From Leifsonia sp. 71-9 (lineage in GTDB: Bacteria > Actinomycetota > Actinomycetes > Actinomycetales > Microbacteriaceae), in NCBI RefSeq assembly GCF_001898805.1, contig NZ_MKVJ01000023.1, positions 85,481-149,480 of the forward strand: DNA of 64,000 bases, read 5' to 3'. The notes below the pieces were generated by a model that worked only from the letters and a program-made list of their open reading frames with translations, was not told the origin of the DNA and searched no databases. Position numbers and translations under genes: made by a program. Below are positions 34,276 to 42,053 of this stretch, piece after piece. Position 1 is the first letter of the stretch; every line of letters starts with the position of its first letter.

Positions 34276-34371
34276 GTGGCGTGCGGAGGGGATGCGGTGC
34301 GGTGCGGCCGGTTTGCGCAGGTTCGGGAGGAGATGTGGGCGCGTGGCGGGCGGATCTCCTCCGTTGGCGAC
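34276..34371. repeat. Dispersed 96-bp intergenic element, copy D (inverted)
   Basis: Read on the minus strand it starts GTCGCCAACGGAGGAG and ends CCCCTCCGCACGCCAC, 96 bases, matching the length and end motifs of copies A, B and C. It is the most diverged copy and carries an extra internal GGAGGAGAT/ATCTCCTCC pairing. It occupies the 207-bp gap between rmuC and the exonuclease gene; nothing else is evident there. Confidence 0.5.
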
Positions 34372-34417
34372 GCACCGTTGGCGACGTGCCGGGAGGCGAC
34401 GCACGGCGGGGCGGGGG

Positions 34418-34999
34418 TCAGGCCGCGGCGACCATCCCGATCCGGCCGACCCGGGCGCCGGTGAGGGCCGAGAGGTCGTCGATCGTGGCGGCCTCGTGGC
34501 GCTTCGCCGCGTGGATGACGATGGCGGCGCACGCCTCCGCGTCGGCGAGGGCGTCGTGGTGGGCGAAGTCCTCGAAGCCGGCGGCCATCGCCGCGACCGG
34601 GAGGCGGTACGAGTCGAGGGAGTAGGTGCGGCGGGCGACCTGCAGGCTGCACAGGTAGCGGTACTCGGGACAGGCGACGGCGGTCGCGGCGCACGCGGCC
34701 CGGATGACGCCCATGTCGAAGCCGGCGTTGTGGGCGACGAGGTGGTCGTCCTCCGCGAACTCGACGAGGTCGGCGAGCTGGTCCACCCATCCCGCAGCGC
34801 CGATCACGTCCTCGGGCTGGATGCCGTGGATGCGGACGTTCCACTCCTGGAAGTGGTCGTGCCCGAACGGCGGCTGGATGAGCCAGCCGACGCGGTCGAC
34901 GACCCGGCCGTCCCTGACTTTCACCAGCCCGACGGAGCAGGCGGATGCCGCGGAGGAGTTCGCGGTCTCGAAGTCGATGGCGGTGAAGTCCAGTGTCAC
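34418..34999 (-). CDS. DEDDh 3'-5' exonuclease (DnaQ-like)
   Basis: A 193-aa exonuclease domain protein. Exo I DFETA supplies Asp9 and Glu11, Exo II is AHNAGFD, and Exo III HDALADAEA supplies the histidine and last aspartate. The core resembles the polymerase III epsilon-like exonucleases; no polymerase or BRCT domain is attached. GTG 34999 start. Role in DNA repair or RNA trimming cannot be separated by sequence. Confidence 0.85.
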   Translation of the reverse strand: MTLDFTAIDFETANSSAASACSVGLVKVRDGRVVDRVGWLIQPPFGHDHFQEWNVRIHGIQPEDVIGAAGWVDQLADLVEFAEDDHLVAHNAGFDMGVIRAACAATAVACPEYRYLCSLQVARRTYSLDSYRLPVAAMAAGFEDFAHHDALADAEACAAIVIHAAKRHEAATIDDLSALTGARVGRIGMVAAA

Positions 35000-35094
35000 G
35001 TCGTCATGCTCGCACGGCCCGCCGACACCGCCGGCGCACGAGGCGGGCGCGCCGCCGCATCGGCGACGCCCGGCCTCGCTCCGCCTCCCGCGCG

Positions 35095-35100
35095 TACGAT
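35095..35100 (+). promoter_or_regulatory. -10 box, leaderless promoter of the methyltransferase gene
   Basis: TACGAT followed by CGCAGC and ATG 35107. Confidence 0.5.
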
Positions 35101-35106
35101 CGCAGC

Positions 35107-35853
35107 ATGCGCCAGCGTCACGACCGCGACCTCCTCGCCGCCTCCTTCGACCGTGCCGCGGAGGTCTACGACGCCTCCCGGCCCGGGTATCCCGCCGAGG
35201 CCGTCGCCTGGATCGCGGAGGGCGTCACGGGGCCCGTGCTCGATCTCGGCGCCGGCACGGGCAAGCTCACGGCCTCCCTCGTCGAAGCCGGGCTGACCGT
35301 GACCGCCGTCGACCCGTCGCCCGAGATGCTGCGCGTGCTCGGCGAGCGGCTGCCCGGCGTGGAGGCGCGTCTCGGCACGGGGGAGAGCCTCCCGGTGCCC
35401 GATGCCTCCCAGGACCTCGTGGTCGCCGCGCAGGCCTGGCACTGGGTCGACACCGAGCGTGCCGTGCCCGAGGTCGCGCGCGTCCTGCGGCCCAGCGGTC
35501 GGCTCGGCCTGCTGTGGAACGACCGCGACGAGCGCGTCGACTGGGTGCGCCGCCTGGGCGAGCTGATCGGCGCGGGGGATGCGTACTCCGGCGACGAGGA
35601 GGAGCCCGTCGTCGGGCCTCCCTTCGGCGAGCTGGAGCGGCGCGACGTGCCATGGACGCAGCGGCTCGACCTCGACGGGCTGCTCGACCTCGTGCGATCG
35701 CGCAGTTACTTCATCACCAAGGACCCGGACGCGCAGGCGACCGTCATCGCCTCCGTGCGGCGGCTGCACGCCGAGCATCCCGAGCTCGCCGGGGCGGCGA
35801 CGATCGAGCTGCCGTACGTGACCCGCGCCTACCGGGCGGCGCTCGCGGGCTGA
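35107..35853 (+). CDS. Class I SAM-dependent methyltransferase (UbiE/Methyltransf_11 type)
   Basis: A 248-aa enzyme. Motif I VLDLGAGTGKLT binds S-adenosylmethionine; VTAVDPSPEMLR is the acidic motif II, and AAQAWHWVDTERAVPEVARVL resembles yeast Tmt1-type small-molecule methyltransferases. Substrate unknown. Its 3' end is 32 bp from the ychF start, but ychF has its own promoter. Confidence 0.85.
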   Translation: MRQRHDRDLLAASFDRAAEVYDASRPGYPAEAVAWIAEGVTGPVLDLGAGTGKLTASLVEAGLTVTAVDPSPEMLRVLGERLPGVEARLGTGESLPVPDASQDLVVAAQAWHWVDTERAVPEVARVLRPSGRLGLLWNDRDERVDWVRRLGELIGAGDAYSGDEEEPVVGPPFGELERRDVPWTQRLDLDGLLDLVRSRSYFITKDPDAQATVIASVRRLHAEHPELAGAATIELPYVTRAYRAALAG

Positions 35854-35871
35854 AGCGTGACGCCCGCCCCG

Positions 35872-35877
35872 TAGAAT
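35872..35877 (+). promoter_or_regulatory. -10 box of ychF
   Basis: TAGAAT with 8 bases to GTG 35886 and no ribosome site in between. Confidence 0.5.
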
Positions 35878-35885
35878 GGACGACC

Positions 35886-36959
35886 GTGGCTCTCACTATC
35901 GGTATCGTCGGACTCCCCAACGTGGGCAAGTCCACCCTGTTCAACGCGCTGACCAAGAACGACGCGCTCGCCGCGAACTACCCGTTCGCGACCATCGAGC
36001 CGAACGTCGGCGTGGTGAACCTCCCCGACCCGCGGCTCGACAAGCTGGCCGAGGTCTTCGGGAGCGAGCGCATCCTCCCGGCGCCCGTGTCGTTCCTCGA
36101 CATCGCCGGCATCGTCAAGGGCGCCAGCGAGGGTGAGGGCCTGGGCAACAAGTTCCTCGCCAACATCCGCGAGGCCGACGCCATCGCGCAGGTCGTCCGC
36201 GGCTTCAGCGACCCCGACGTCGTGCACGTCGCCGGCAAGGTCGACGCCGCCGGCGACATGGAGACCATCAACACCGAGCTCATCCTCGCCGACCTCCAGA
36301 CCCTCGAGAAGGCGGAGGCGCGGTACGAGAAGGAGGTCAAGGGCCGCAAGCTCGAGCCCATCGTGCTCGAGACCGCCCGCGAGGCCGCCGCGTACCTCAA
36401 CGAGGGCAAGCCGCTCTCCACCTCCAGCATCGACCTCGAGCCCATCAAGGAGCTCGGCCTGCTGACCGCCAAGCCCTTCATCTACGTCTTCAACGTGGAC
36501 GAGGACGTGCTCACAGACGACTCCCGCCGCGCCGCGCTCGCCGCCCTCGTCGCCCCGGCCCAGGCCGTCTTCCTCGACGCCAAACTCGAGTCCGAGCTCA
36601 TCGACCTGGACGCCGCCGACGCCGCTGAGCTGCTCGCCTCCACCGGCCAGACCGAAAGCGGCCTCGACCAGCTCGCCCGCATCGGCTTCGACACCCTCGG
36701 CCTGCAGACCTACCTCACCGCCGGCCCCAAGGAGTCGCGCGCATGGACCATCCCCAAGGGCGCCAAGGCCCCGCAGGCCGCCGGCGTCATCCACACGGAC
36801 TTCGAGAAGGGCTTCATCAAGGCCGAAGTCATCTCCTTCGACGACCTCATCGAAGCCGGCTCCGTCGCCGAGGCCCGCTCCCGCGGCAAGGCCCGCATGG
36901 AGGGGAAGGACTATGTGATGCAGGACGGGGATGTGGTGGAGTTCAGATTTAATGTCTAG
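35886..36959 (+). CDS. ychF: Redox-regulated ATPase YchF (Obg family)
   Basis: A 357-aa Obg-like P-loop NTPase that prefers ATP. G1 GLPNVGKST is at 9-17, with VSFLDIAGIVKGAS (G3) and FNVDED (NxxE-type G4). The C-terminal TGS domain ends in the family sequence GDVVEFRFNV. Codons for the last residues (AGA TTT AAT GTC) are unlike the GC-ending usage of the rest of the gene, and a GC-rich version of the same ending recurs at 37491-37525, suggesting the 3' end was replaced by an incoming segment without changing the protein. Confidence 0.95.
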   Translation: MALTIGIVGLPNVGKSTLFNALTKNDALAANYPFATIEPNVGVVNLPDPRLDKLAEVFGSERILPAPVSFLDIAGIVKGASEGEGLGNKFLANIREADAIAQVVRGFSDPDVVHVAGKVDAAGDMETINTELILADLQTLEKAEARYEKEVKGRKLEPIVLETAREAAAYLNEGKPLSTSSIDLEPIKELGLLTAKPFIYVFNVDEDVLTDDSRRAALAALVAPAQAVFLDAKLESELIDLDAADAAELLASTGQTESGLDQLARIGFDTLGLQTYLTAGPKESRAWTIPKGAKAPQAAGVIHTDFEKGFIKAEVISFDDLIEAGSVAEARSRGKARMEGKDYVMQDGDVVEFRFNV

Positions 36960-37000
36960 CTGCCCTGGGGTTTGCCGTCCTGGCGAGGTGCCTGTTCGGT

Positions 37001-37006
37001 TATGCT
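37001..37006 (+). promoter_or_regulatory. -10 box, leaderless promoter of the small ORF in the ychF insert
   Basis: TATGCT with a 6-base gap to ATG 37013, matching the spacing of other leaderless genes here and supporting expression of this ORF. Confidence 0.5.
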
Positions 37007-37012
37007 CGCCGG

Positions 37013-37216
37013 ATGGCCGACGAACCGACATGGTGGGCAAACGTCTCGCCCGCTACACGTGACTGGCTGGTCCAACATCGTCGCGAGCGAGTCAGTTGGC
37101 ACATTCTGTCGGAGCTGCAGGGGGCCGGAGCGGGCCTCGTGCAGCCCGACCCGTCGCGCAGCGTGTTCCTCCTGACCGACGCAGATTGGGCCTGGATAGC
37201 CGACTGTGGACGCTGA
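37013..37216 (+). CDS. Small protein of unknown function within the ychF insert
   Basis: Sixty-seven residues starting MADEPTWWANVSPATRDWL, rich in tryptophan (six), with no signal peptide or membrane helix. The leaderless -10 box at 37001 and overlap with the following ORF suggest a real gene. I do not recognise the family. It lies in the low-GC insert between ychF tail repeats, so it is probably horizontally acquired cargo or a remnant of it. Confidence 0.55.
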   Translation: MADEPTWWANVSPATRDWLVQHRRERVSWHILSELQGAGAGLVQPDPSRSVFLLTDADWAWIADCGR

Positions 37217-37343
37217 CGTCACGTTGCGGTTGAACCCGCATCCCGATGGGAACTACTTCGAGTCCGTTTCCCTCCTCGAGCGAGACGGCCACCCTCGTTG
37301 GGCCGCGACTCCAACCGTTGTTGCCTCCGAGGATATGCGTTGA
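37206..37343 (+). CDS. Second small ORF in the ychF insert, possibly truncated
   Basis: Forty-five residues from GTG 37206, overlapping the previous ORF by 11 bases: VDADVTLRLNPHPDG, then NYFESVSLLERDGHPRWA and a TGA. Amino acid composition is plausible for a folded protein and the overlap suggests coupling, but the abrupt end and continuing reading potential in another frame suggest it may be a truncated or frameshifted gene. The following 37344-37490 shows no convincing gene. Confidence 0.35.
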   Translation: MDADVTLRLNPHPDGNYFESVSLLERDGHPRWAATPTVVASEDMR

Positions 37344-37490
37344 CGCTCGCATCGACGGGGACGCAATCGTCGCGCATACGCGGTCCTGCTACCGGGTACG
37401 GCCGAGTCTAGTGTGCGGCGAGGTGCTCGAGCAGGGTTCACCAAGTGAAACAGGTGGTCCTTGCCGTTATCGGAAGAGACGTTCAAATTC

Positions 37491-37525
37491 GACGGGACGT
37501 GGTGGAGTTCCGGTTCAACGTGTAG
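37491..37525 (+). pseudogene. Remnant of the 3' end of ychF (copy 2)
   Basis: GACGGG-ACGTGGTGGAGTTC then CGGTTCAACGTGTAG: the same DVVEFRFNV-stop as ychF but in the GC-rich codons expected of this genome, with one G missing upstream. Probably the original ychF tail, separated from its gene by the insert. Confidence 0.65.
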
Positions 37526-37548
37526 GCGGGCCGGCCTCGCGCCCGCTC

Positions 37549-37645
37549 GTCGCTGACGGAGGAGATCCCGGCCGGTTCCCGGTCGGATCCCCTCCGTTAG
37601 CTGTTTCTGGCCGGCGCGTCGCCGGTGGTTTCCTCCGTTGCCGAC
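37549..37645. repeat. Dispersed 97-bp intergenic element, copy B
   Basis: Starts GTCGCTGACGGAGGAG and ends TTCCTCCGTTGCCGAC. Over its length it is roughly three-quarters identical to copy C, including shared blocks GAGATCCCGGCCGGT, CGGATCCCCTCCG and CCGGCGCGTCG. It lies between the second and third copies of the ychF tail. Confidence 0.7.
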
Positions 37646-37659
37646 ACTGTCCAAGGCAC

Positions 37660-37681
37660 GTGAGTTCCGGTTCGACGTGTG
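37660..37681 (+). repeat. Third, degenerate copy of the ychF tail
   Basis: GTG-AGTTCCGGTTCGACGTGTG aligned with GTGGAGTTCCGGTTCAACGTGTA of copy 2: one deletion and about two substitutions over 22 bases. It has no stop codon in the matching frame. Confidence 0.55.
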
Positions 37682-37698
37682 TGTATCCGCGGCGGCCC

Positions 37699-38196
37699 TC
37701 ACCACCCCAGCGACCCCGCCACCCCCTTGAACGGCCCGACCACGGCGCTCGTAATCCAGCCGCCGTAGAAGTCTCCGGGCTGCGGCGTGACGACTTCGCC
37801 GTCGACCGTGCACTCGTCCATCTGCTGCGCGTACACGGCGACGCGGCCCTGGAGTGGCTCGTACCCGGGCGACGGATGCGGGTAGTTCCACGCGCAAGCG
37901 GACCGGGCCTCGCCTCCGCCGCGCACGTCGAGATAGCGCGCGGTGCCCTTGAACTCGCAGAACGACGAACCGTCGGCGTCGGCCAGCGCGCCGGCCGCGA
38001 AGTCCGTGATCGGGAGGTAGTACACCGGTGGGTGGCTGGTCTCGAGCACCCGGACGACGTCTCGGGTGTCGACGATGAGCTGCCCGCCCAGGCGGATGGT
38101 GACACGCACGTGGACGCGCTCGATGCGCGGCGGCCGGGGGTAGTCCCAGACGGACTCCTGTCCCGGTCCTGGGATCTCGGGGCGCGGTCGGGGCAC
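37699..38196 (-). CDS. DUF427 domain protein
   Basis: A 165-aa protein: IRLGGQLIVDTRDVVRVLETSHPPVYYLP followed by CEFKGTARYLDV and the C-terminal VAVYAQQMDECTVDGE are the DUF427 pattern. (Motifs given in parts; the family fold is a small beta barrel.) Some pipelines label DUF427 proteins as nucleotidyltransferases, without firm basis. GTG 38196 is 6 bases from a TAGGCT box. Divergent from the LON-domain gene. Confidence 0.82.
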   Translation of the reverse strand: MPRPRPEIPGPGQESVWDYPRPPRIERVHVRVTIRLGGQLIVDTRDVVRVLETSHPPVYYLPITDFAAGALADADGSSFCEFKGTARYLDVRGGGEARSACAWNYPHPSPGYEPLQGRVAVYAQQMDECTVDGEVVTPQPGDFYGGWITSAVVGPFKGVAGSLGW

Positions 38197-38202
38197 CTGT
38201 TC

Positions 38203-38208
38203 AGCCTA
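38203..38208 (-). promoter_or_regulatory. -10 box, leaderless promoter of the DUF427 gene
   Basis: TAGGCT on the minus strand, then GAACAG and GTG 38196. Confidence 0.5.
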
Positions 38209-38231
38209 CGTCAGCGGTGTTTGACTGGAGT

Positions 38232-38834
38232 ATGGCCGCCTCACCGATGTTCCCACTCGGATCCGTGCTGTTCCCCAGCGTGCCGATCCCGTTGCGGGTG
38301 TTCGAGCCGCGGTATCTCACGTTGGTCGGCCGATTGCTCGACGAGGTCGAACCGGGGTTCGAGTTCGGCGTGGTCCTCATCGAGCGCGGATCCGAAGCCG
38401 GAGGTGGGGACCAGCGCGCCGCGGTCGGGACGATGGCGCGTCTTGTGAGTGCCGCTGCGGGAGCCGACGACCTGCTCATCGTCGGCGTGGGGACACGGCG
38501 GTTCACGGTCGAGCGCTGGGTCGACGAGGACCCGTATCCCCGGGCCGAGCTCGCGATGCTGCCGGATCTGGAGTGGTCCGACGCGCTCGCACCGTTGCGG
38601 GCCGAGGCGGAAGCGGTCGTCCGCCGTTCGATCGCCCGCGTCGCGGAGCCGCGGGCGGATGCCGATGTCGAGCTGTCGGACGATCCCGTGGCGGCGGCGT
38701 GGCAGCTGGCGGCGATCGCCCCGCTGGGGGAGTACGACAGGTACACCCTGTTGAAGTCGACATCGGTGGGAGGTCTTCTGCGGCAGGTGATCGATCTGAC
38801 GTTGGAGGCGGAGGAGCTCTGGTCCGCGGGGTGA
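38232..38834 (+). CDS. LON peptidase substrate-binding domain protein
   Basis: A 200-aa stand-alone Lon N-terminal domain: MFPLGSVLFPSVPIPLRVFEPRYLTLV at the start (residues about 6-30) and GVGTRRFTVERWVDEDPYPRAEL in the middle. It has no ATPase or protease domain, so it may bind unfolded or specific protein substrates; function unproven. ATG 38232 is preceded by TTGACT at five bases; GTG 38217 is an in-frame alternative. Confidence 0.83.
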   Translation: MAASPMFPLGSVLFPSVPIPLRVFEPRYLTLVGRLLDEVEPGFEFGVVLIERGSEAGGGDQRAAVGTMARLVSAAAGADDLLIVGVGTRRFTVERWVDEDPYPRAELAMLPDLEWSDALAPLRAEAEAVVRRSIARVAEPRADADVELSDDPVAAAWQLAAIAPLGEYDRYTLLKSTSVGGLLRQVIDLTLEAEELWSAG

Positions 38835-38911
38835 GGCAGCAGGCGCGGAGTCAATGCGGCGGCATCACGTCGTGGCGTCCCGAGTCCCGCGTCCCGGTCG
38901 AGGGCCCACTC

Positions 38912-39008
38912 GCAGCCAACGGAGGAGATCCCGGCCGGTATCCGGACGGATCCCCTCCGCACCCTGCCTCTGCCCGGCGCGTCGTCTGAGAACTCCTCCG
39001 CTACCAAC
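38912..39008. repeat. Dispersed 97-bp intergenic element, copy C
   Basis: Starts GCAGCCAACGGAGGAG and ends CTCCTCCGCTACCAAC, with CGGATCCCCTCCG and CCGGCGCGTCG inside as in copy B. It fills most of the gap between the LON-domain gene and the convergent YciI gene and ends two bases before the YciI stop codon. Confidence 0.7.
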
Positions 39009-39010
39009 CC

Positions 39011-39358
39011 CTACTGCCCGACGACCCCACCGCTGTGCACCAGCCGCACCTCGACCCCCGCATCCCCGCGGATGGCCGGGTTGGTGCGCGCGATCGCCAG
39101 GGCGGCATCCATGTCCGGCGCTTCGATGACGTAGACGCCCGCCACCGCGACGGGCGCGTCGACGAACGGGCCGTGGGTCACGCCGCTCTCGCGCACGGAG
39201 CGGGCCAGATCGCGCGGCGTGAACGCGTAGGCGGTGCGGAGGGCGCCGGATTCGGCGAGGGCGTCGCCGTGGGAGTTCGGCTCCGCGAGGTCCTCCTCGG
39301 TCGCGTCCAGGCGGTGCGCGGAATCGCCCGTGTAGATGAGGACGGCGTACTGCGGCAT
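39011..39358 (-). CDS. YciI-like (YCII-related) protein
   Basis: A 115-aa ferredoxin-like fold protein: MPQYAVLIYTGDSAHRLD, then GPFVDAPVAVAGVYVIEAPDMDAAL and the closing EVRLVHSG are typical of the YCII/DGPF family, often linked to ECF sigma factors in actinobacteria; no sigma gene is adjacent here. AAAGGAC precedes ATG 39358. Enzymatic role uncertain. Confidence 0.85.
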   Translation of the reverse strand: MPQYAVLIYTGDSAHRLDATEEDLAEPNSHGDALAESGALRTAYAFTPRDLARSVRESGVTHGPFVDAPVAVAGVYVIEAPDMDAALAIARTNPAIRGDAGVEVRLVHSGGVVGQ

Positions 39359-39512
39359 GGGTGTCCTTTCGGCTGGTGCGGGTGCTGCGGCTGAGGGTAC
39401 TCCCGCTGCCGGATCTTCCCCGCCACAACGGGTGTGCCACCTCTTCGGGGCTGATGCGGCGTGCCTGCGGCTCCGCCAAGATCGGCAGAGACATTCGAGA
39501 AAGGCGAGACAC

Positions 39513-39905
39513 ATGGCAGCTGCGGCACAGGCCGGTTGGTACGACGACGGTTCCGGGACGATGCGGTGGTGGGACGGCGCCGTGTGGACGGACAAGGTGC
39601 AGCCGCCGCCTCCACGCGCCGGGGGCATCGGCGGGATGATCGACCGGATCGAGGCGGATGCGGTCTCGGGTGGCAAGCCGAGGCCGGCGCCGACCGGGAT
39701 GAGTTACGTGGTGCTGCAGGTCATCCTCAAGGAGAAACTGTGGGGGACCGGATCCGGCAACCTCACCGAGCTCGAGCGGGCGATCAACGCGCAGGCCGCG
39801 CTCGGCTATCGACTGCACACCATCTCGACAGCCGCATCGGGGAGCAAGGGGATCGGCGGAGGCGACCGCATCCAGGCGACGATGGTGTTCGAGCGGTTGG
39901 GGTGA
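39513..39905 (+). CDS. DUF2510 protein with DUF4177-like C-terminus
   Basis: A 130-aa protein. The first 30 residues, AQAGWYDDGSGTMRWWDGAVWTD, are the short DUF2510 tryptophan motif common in actinobacterial membrane proteins, but no transmembrane helix follows. The C-terminal half (YVVLQVILKEKLWGTG ... LERAINAQAALGYRLHTIST) resembles DUF4177. Function unknown. Ribosome site-like GAAAGGCGAG lies upstream of ATG 39513. Confidence 0.75.
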   Translation: MAAAAQAGWYDDGSGTMRWWDGAVWTDKVQPPPPRAGGIGGMIDRIEADAVSGGKPRPAPTGMSYVVLQVILKEKLWGTGSGNLTELERAINAQAALGYRLHTISTAASGSKGIGGGDRIQATMVFERLG

Positions 39906-40034
39906 GGCCGCCTCGGCGCTCGCCGCAGAGGCGTCTGCCATGCGCCGGGACGTTTGCGGTGCGGCGCCCGGGCGCCGGTGTCCCGTGGCGGAGCAGTCAC
40001 AGCGCGGAATGTGCGTCAGGCGCGGCGTCGCCTC

Positions 40035-40577
40035 TCACCACCGCCGCTTGATCGCGCCCTTCGGGCCGGCGACCAGGCTCGCCTCCGGCACGTCCTCCGC
40101 GACCACGGTCCCGGCCGCGATCACGGAGTCGCGGCCGATCGTGACGCCGGGGAGGATGGTGGCGCCGGCGCCGATCCACACGTTCTCCTCGACGACGATG
40201 GGGCCACCGGTGAGCCAGATGCGGCGGTCGTCGGTGTCGACGGGGTGGCCGACGGTGATGAAGGTGGCCTTGGGGGCGATCATGACGCGCTCGGCGAGGC
40301 GGATGCCGGCGTAGTCGAGGAAGGTGCAGTTCTGGTTGATGAAGACGCGCTCGGCCAGCTCGAGGTTGAGCCCGTGGTCGGTGAAGAACGGCGGGTAGAT
40401 GGTGGTGCGGTCGGGCACCGGGCGGCCGAGGATCCTCGCGAGCAGCTCGGCCTTGCCCGCGTCGTCGTCGAACGGGAGGACGTTGAGCCGGGAGGTCAGG
40501 GCGGTCGCTTCGAGGACGCGCTCCGACATGGCCTGGAACTCGGGGCTGTGGATGCGCATGAGGAGGTCGCCGGGCAT
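40035..40577 (-). CDS. Sugar O-acetyltransferase (maltose/galactoside acetyltransferase family)
   Basis: A 180-aa left-handed beta-helix enzyme. Hexapeptide repeats run from about residue 75 ([17 protein letters not shown]) to [23 protein letters not shown]; His of [11 protein letters not shown] is the expected catalytic histidine. N-terminal Mac domain present. Transfers acetyl from acetyl-CoA to a sugar. Divergent from the GNAT gene across 47 bp. Confidence 0.87.
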   Translation of the reverse strand: MPGDLLMRIHSPEFQAMSERVLEATALTSRLNVLPFDDDAGKAELLARILGRPVPDRTTIYPPFFTDHGLNLELAERVFINQNCTFLDYAGIRLAERVMIAPKATFITVGHPVDTDDRRIWLTGGPIVVEENVWIGAGATILPGVTIGRDSVIAAGTVVAEDVPEASLVAGPKGAIKRRW

Positions 40578-40612
40578 GCGCCCATGCTGCCACCGATGTC
40601 GCCGCCTCCCGC

Positions 40613-40618
40613 TACGCT
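40613..40618 (+). promoter_or_regulatory. -10 box, leaderless promoter of the GNAT gene
   Basis: TACGCT followed by TCCGGC and ATG 40625. Confidence 0.55.
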
Positions 40619-40624
40619 TCCGGC

Positions 40625-41191
40625 ATGTCCATCGAAGTGCTGCCGGCGACGGGCCGCTGGGATGATTTCGCGACGTTCATGGTGCCGCGCAAGCCCGGCG
40701 GCGGGGGATGCGTGTGCATGTCGTACCGGGATGCGCGGCTCGACATGCCCGCGCGCATCGAGTACATGCACGCGGAGTGCGAGTCCGAGCCGGGGCCTGG
40801 GGTGCTGGCGTACCTCGACGGCGAGGTGGCGGGCTGGTGCTCGGTGGCGCCGAAGTCGACGTACCGGCGGCTGCTGAACTCCCGCACCATCCCGCACCTG
40901 GACGAGGAGCTCGACCCGTGGTCGATCGTGTGCTTCGTGGTGCGGGGAGGCTTTCGCAAGCGGGGTGTGATGCACCAGCTGCTCGACGGGGCGGTGGAGC
41001 ACGCGCGGGCGTCGGGGGCGACGATCGTCGAGGGCTACCCGGTCGACACGGGCGGCGAGAAGGTGGATGTGATCAGCGGCTACGTCGGCACGGTGGCGCT
41101 GTTCGAGAAGCACGGCTTCGAGCGGTACGCGGAGACGAGCGCGCACTCCGGGGGAGCGGACCGCTGGGTGATGCGGCGGACGCTGGGCTGA
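40625..41191 (+). CDS. GNAT family N-acetyltransferase
   Basis: A 188-aa acetyltransferase. The acetyl-CoA loop is in [29 protein letters not shown], followed by VEGYPVDT and [15 protein letters not shown]. An N-terminal Gly/Cys-rich segment ([13 protein letters not shown]) is distinctive. Substrate unknown. Confidence 0.85.
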   Translation: MSIEVLPATGRWDDFATFMVPRKPGGGGCVCMSYRDARLDMPARIEYMHAECESEPGPGVLAYLDGEVAGWCSVAPKSTYRRLLNSRTIPHLDEELDPWSIVCFVVRGGFRKRGVMHQLLDGAVEHARASGATIVEGYPVDTGGEKVDVISGYVGTVALFEKHGFERYAETSAHSGGADRWVMRRTLG

Positions 41192-41273
41192 CGCCTCCGC
41201 GGTTAAACGCGACCGCCGCCGCCCCGGGCGGGGTGGCGGAAGCCGGTGCCGGACGAGGCCGGCGGGAGAGGGT

Positions 41274-42053
41274 TCACCCCGCGGTGACCCGGCGGCGGTA
41301 GGCGGCCATCGCGACGGCGTAGGCGACGACCAGGATGCCGACGCACCAGGCGAGGGCGACCCAGATGTCGGTGCCGACGGGCTGGCCGGCGAACAGGGCG
41401 CGGATCGAGTCGACGATGGAGGTGACGGGCTGGTTCTCGGCGAACCAGCGGACGGGGCCGGGCATGCTCTCGGTCGGGACGAAGGCCGAGCTGATGAACG
41501 GCAGGAAGATGATCGGGTAGGCGAAGGCCCCCGCACCGTCCACGGTCTTCGCCGACAGGCCGGCGATGACGGCGATCCAGGTGAGCGCCAGGCTGAACAG
41601 CACCAGGATGCCGGCGACGCCGAGCCAGGCGAGCACGCTCGCGCCGGTGCGGAAGCCGACCAGCAGGGAGACGAGCACGACCAGTGCGACCGAGACCATC
41701 GTGGAGACGAGGGAGGTCAGCACGTGGGCCCAGAGCACGCTCGACCGGGCGATCGGCATGGACTGGAAGCGCTCGAAGATGCCGCCCTGCAGATCCATGA
41801 ACAGCCGGTACGCGGTGTACGAGATGGCCGTCGCGACGGTGATCAGCAGGATCCCGGGCAGCAGGTAGTCGACGTACGAGCCGGAGAACGAACCGGTGTC
41901 GATCGCGCCGCCGAAGACGAACACGAACAACAGCATGAACGCGATCGGCATGAGCGCGGTGGTGATGATGGTGTCGAGGCTGCGCGTGATGTGGCGCATG
42001 GACCGCCCGGTGAGGACGGCGGTGTCGCTGAGGAAGGTCGCGGTGGACATCAT
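41274..42053 (-). CDS. ABC-2 type transporter permease (DrrB-like)
   Basis: Membrane subunit of 259 aa with six hydrophobic segments; IFERFQSMPIARSSVLWAH and FLPFISSAFVPTESMP are characteristic of DrrB-type daunorubicin-resistance permeases. ATG pair at 42053 overlaps the ATPase stop. Last gene of the operon padR-DUF1048-ATPase-permease. Export of a drug or lipid is likely. Confidence 0.88.
   Translation of the reverse strand: MMSTATFLSDTAVLTGRSMRHITRSLDTIITTALMPIAFMLLFVFVFGGAIDTGSFSGSYVDYLLPGILLITVATAISYTAYRLFMDLQGGIFERFQSMPIARSSVLWAHVLTSLVSTMVSVALVVLVSLLVGFRTGASVLAWLGVAGILVLFSLALTWIAVIAGLSAKTVDGAGAFAYPIIFLPFISSAFVPTESMPGPVRWFAENQPVTSIVDSIRALFAGQPVGTDIWVALAWCVGILVVAYAVAMAAYRRRVTAG

Larger units (their letters stand above)
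36944..37510. mobile_element. Putative insertion at the 3' end of ychF bounded by direct repeats
   Basis: The sequence GACGGGGATGTGGTGGAGTTC (split here as GACGGGGATG and TGGTGGAGTTC, 36924-36944) recurs with one base lost at 37491-37510, and the second copy is followed by a GC-rich version of the ychF ending and a stop. The roughly 566 bp between are visibly lower in GC than the surroundings and hold two small ORFs. No integrase or transposase remains. The pattern is that of integration into a gene's end with the incoming DNA supplying a substitute tail; mechanism inferred. Confidence 0.55.
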
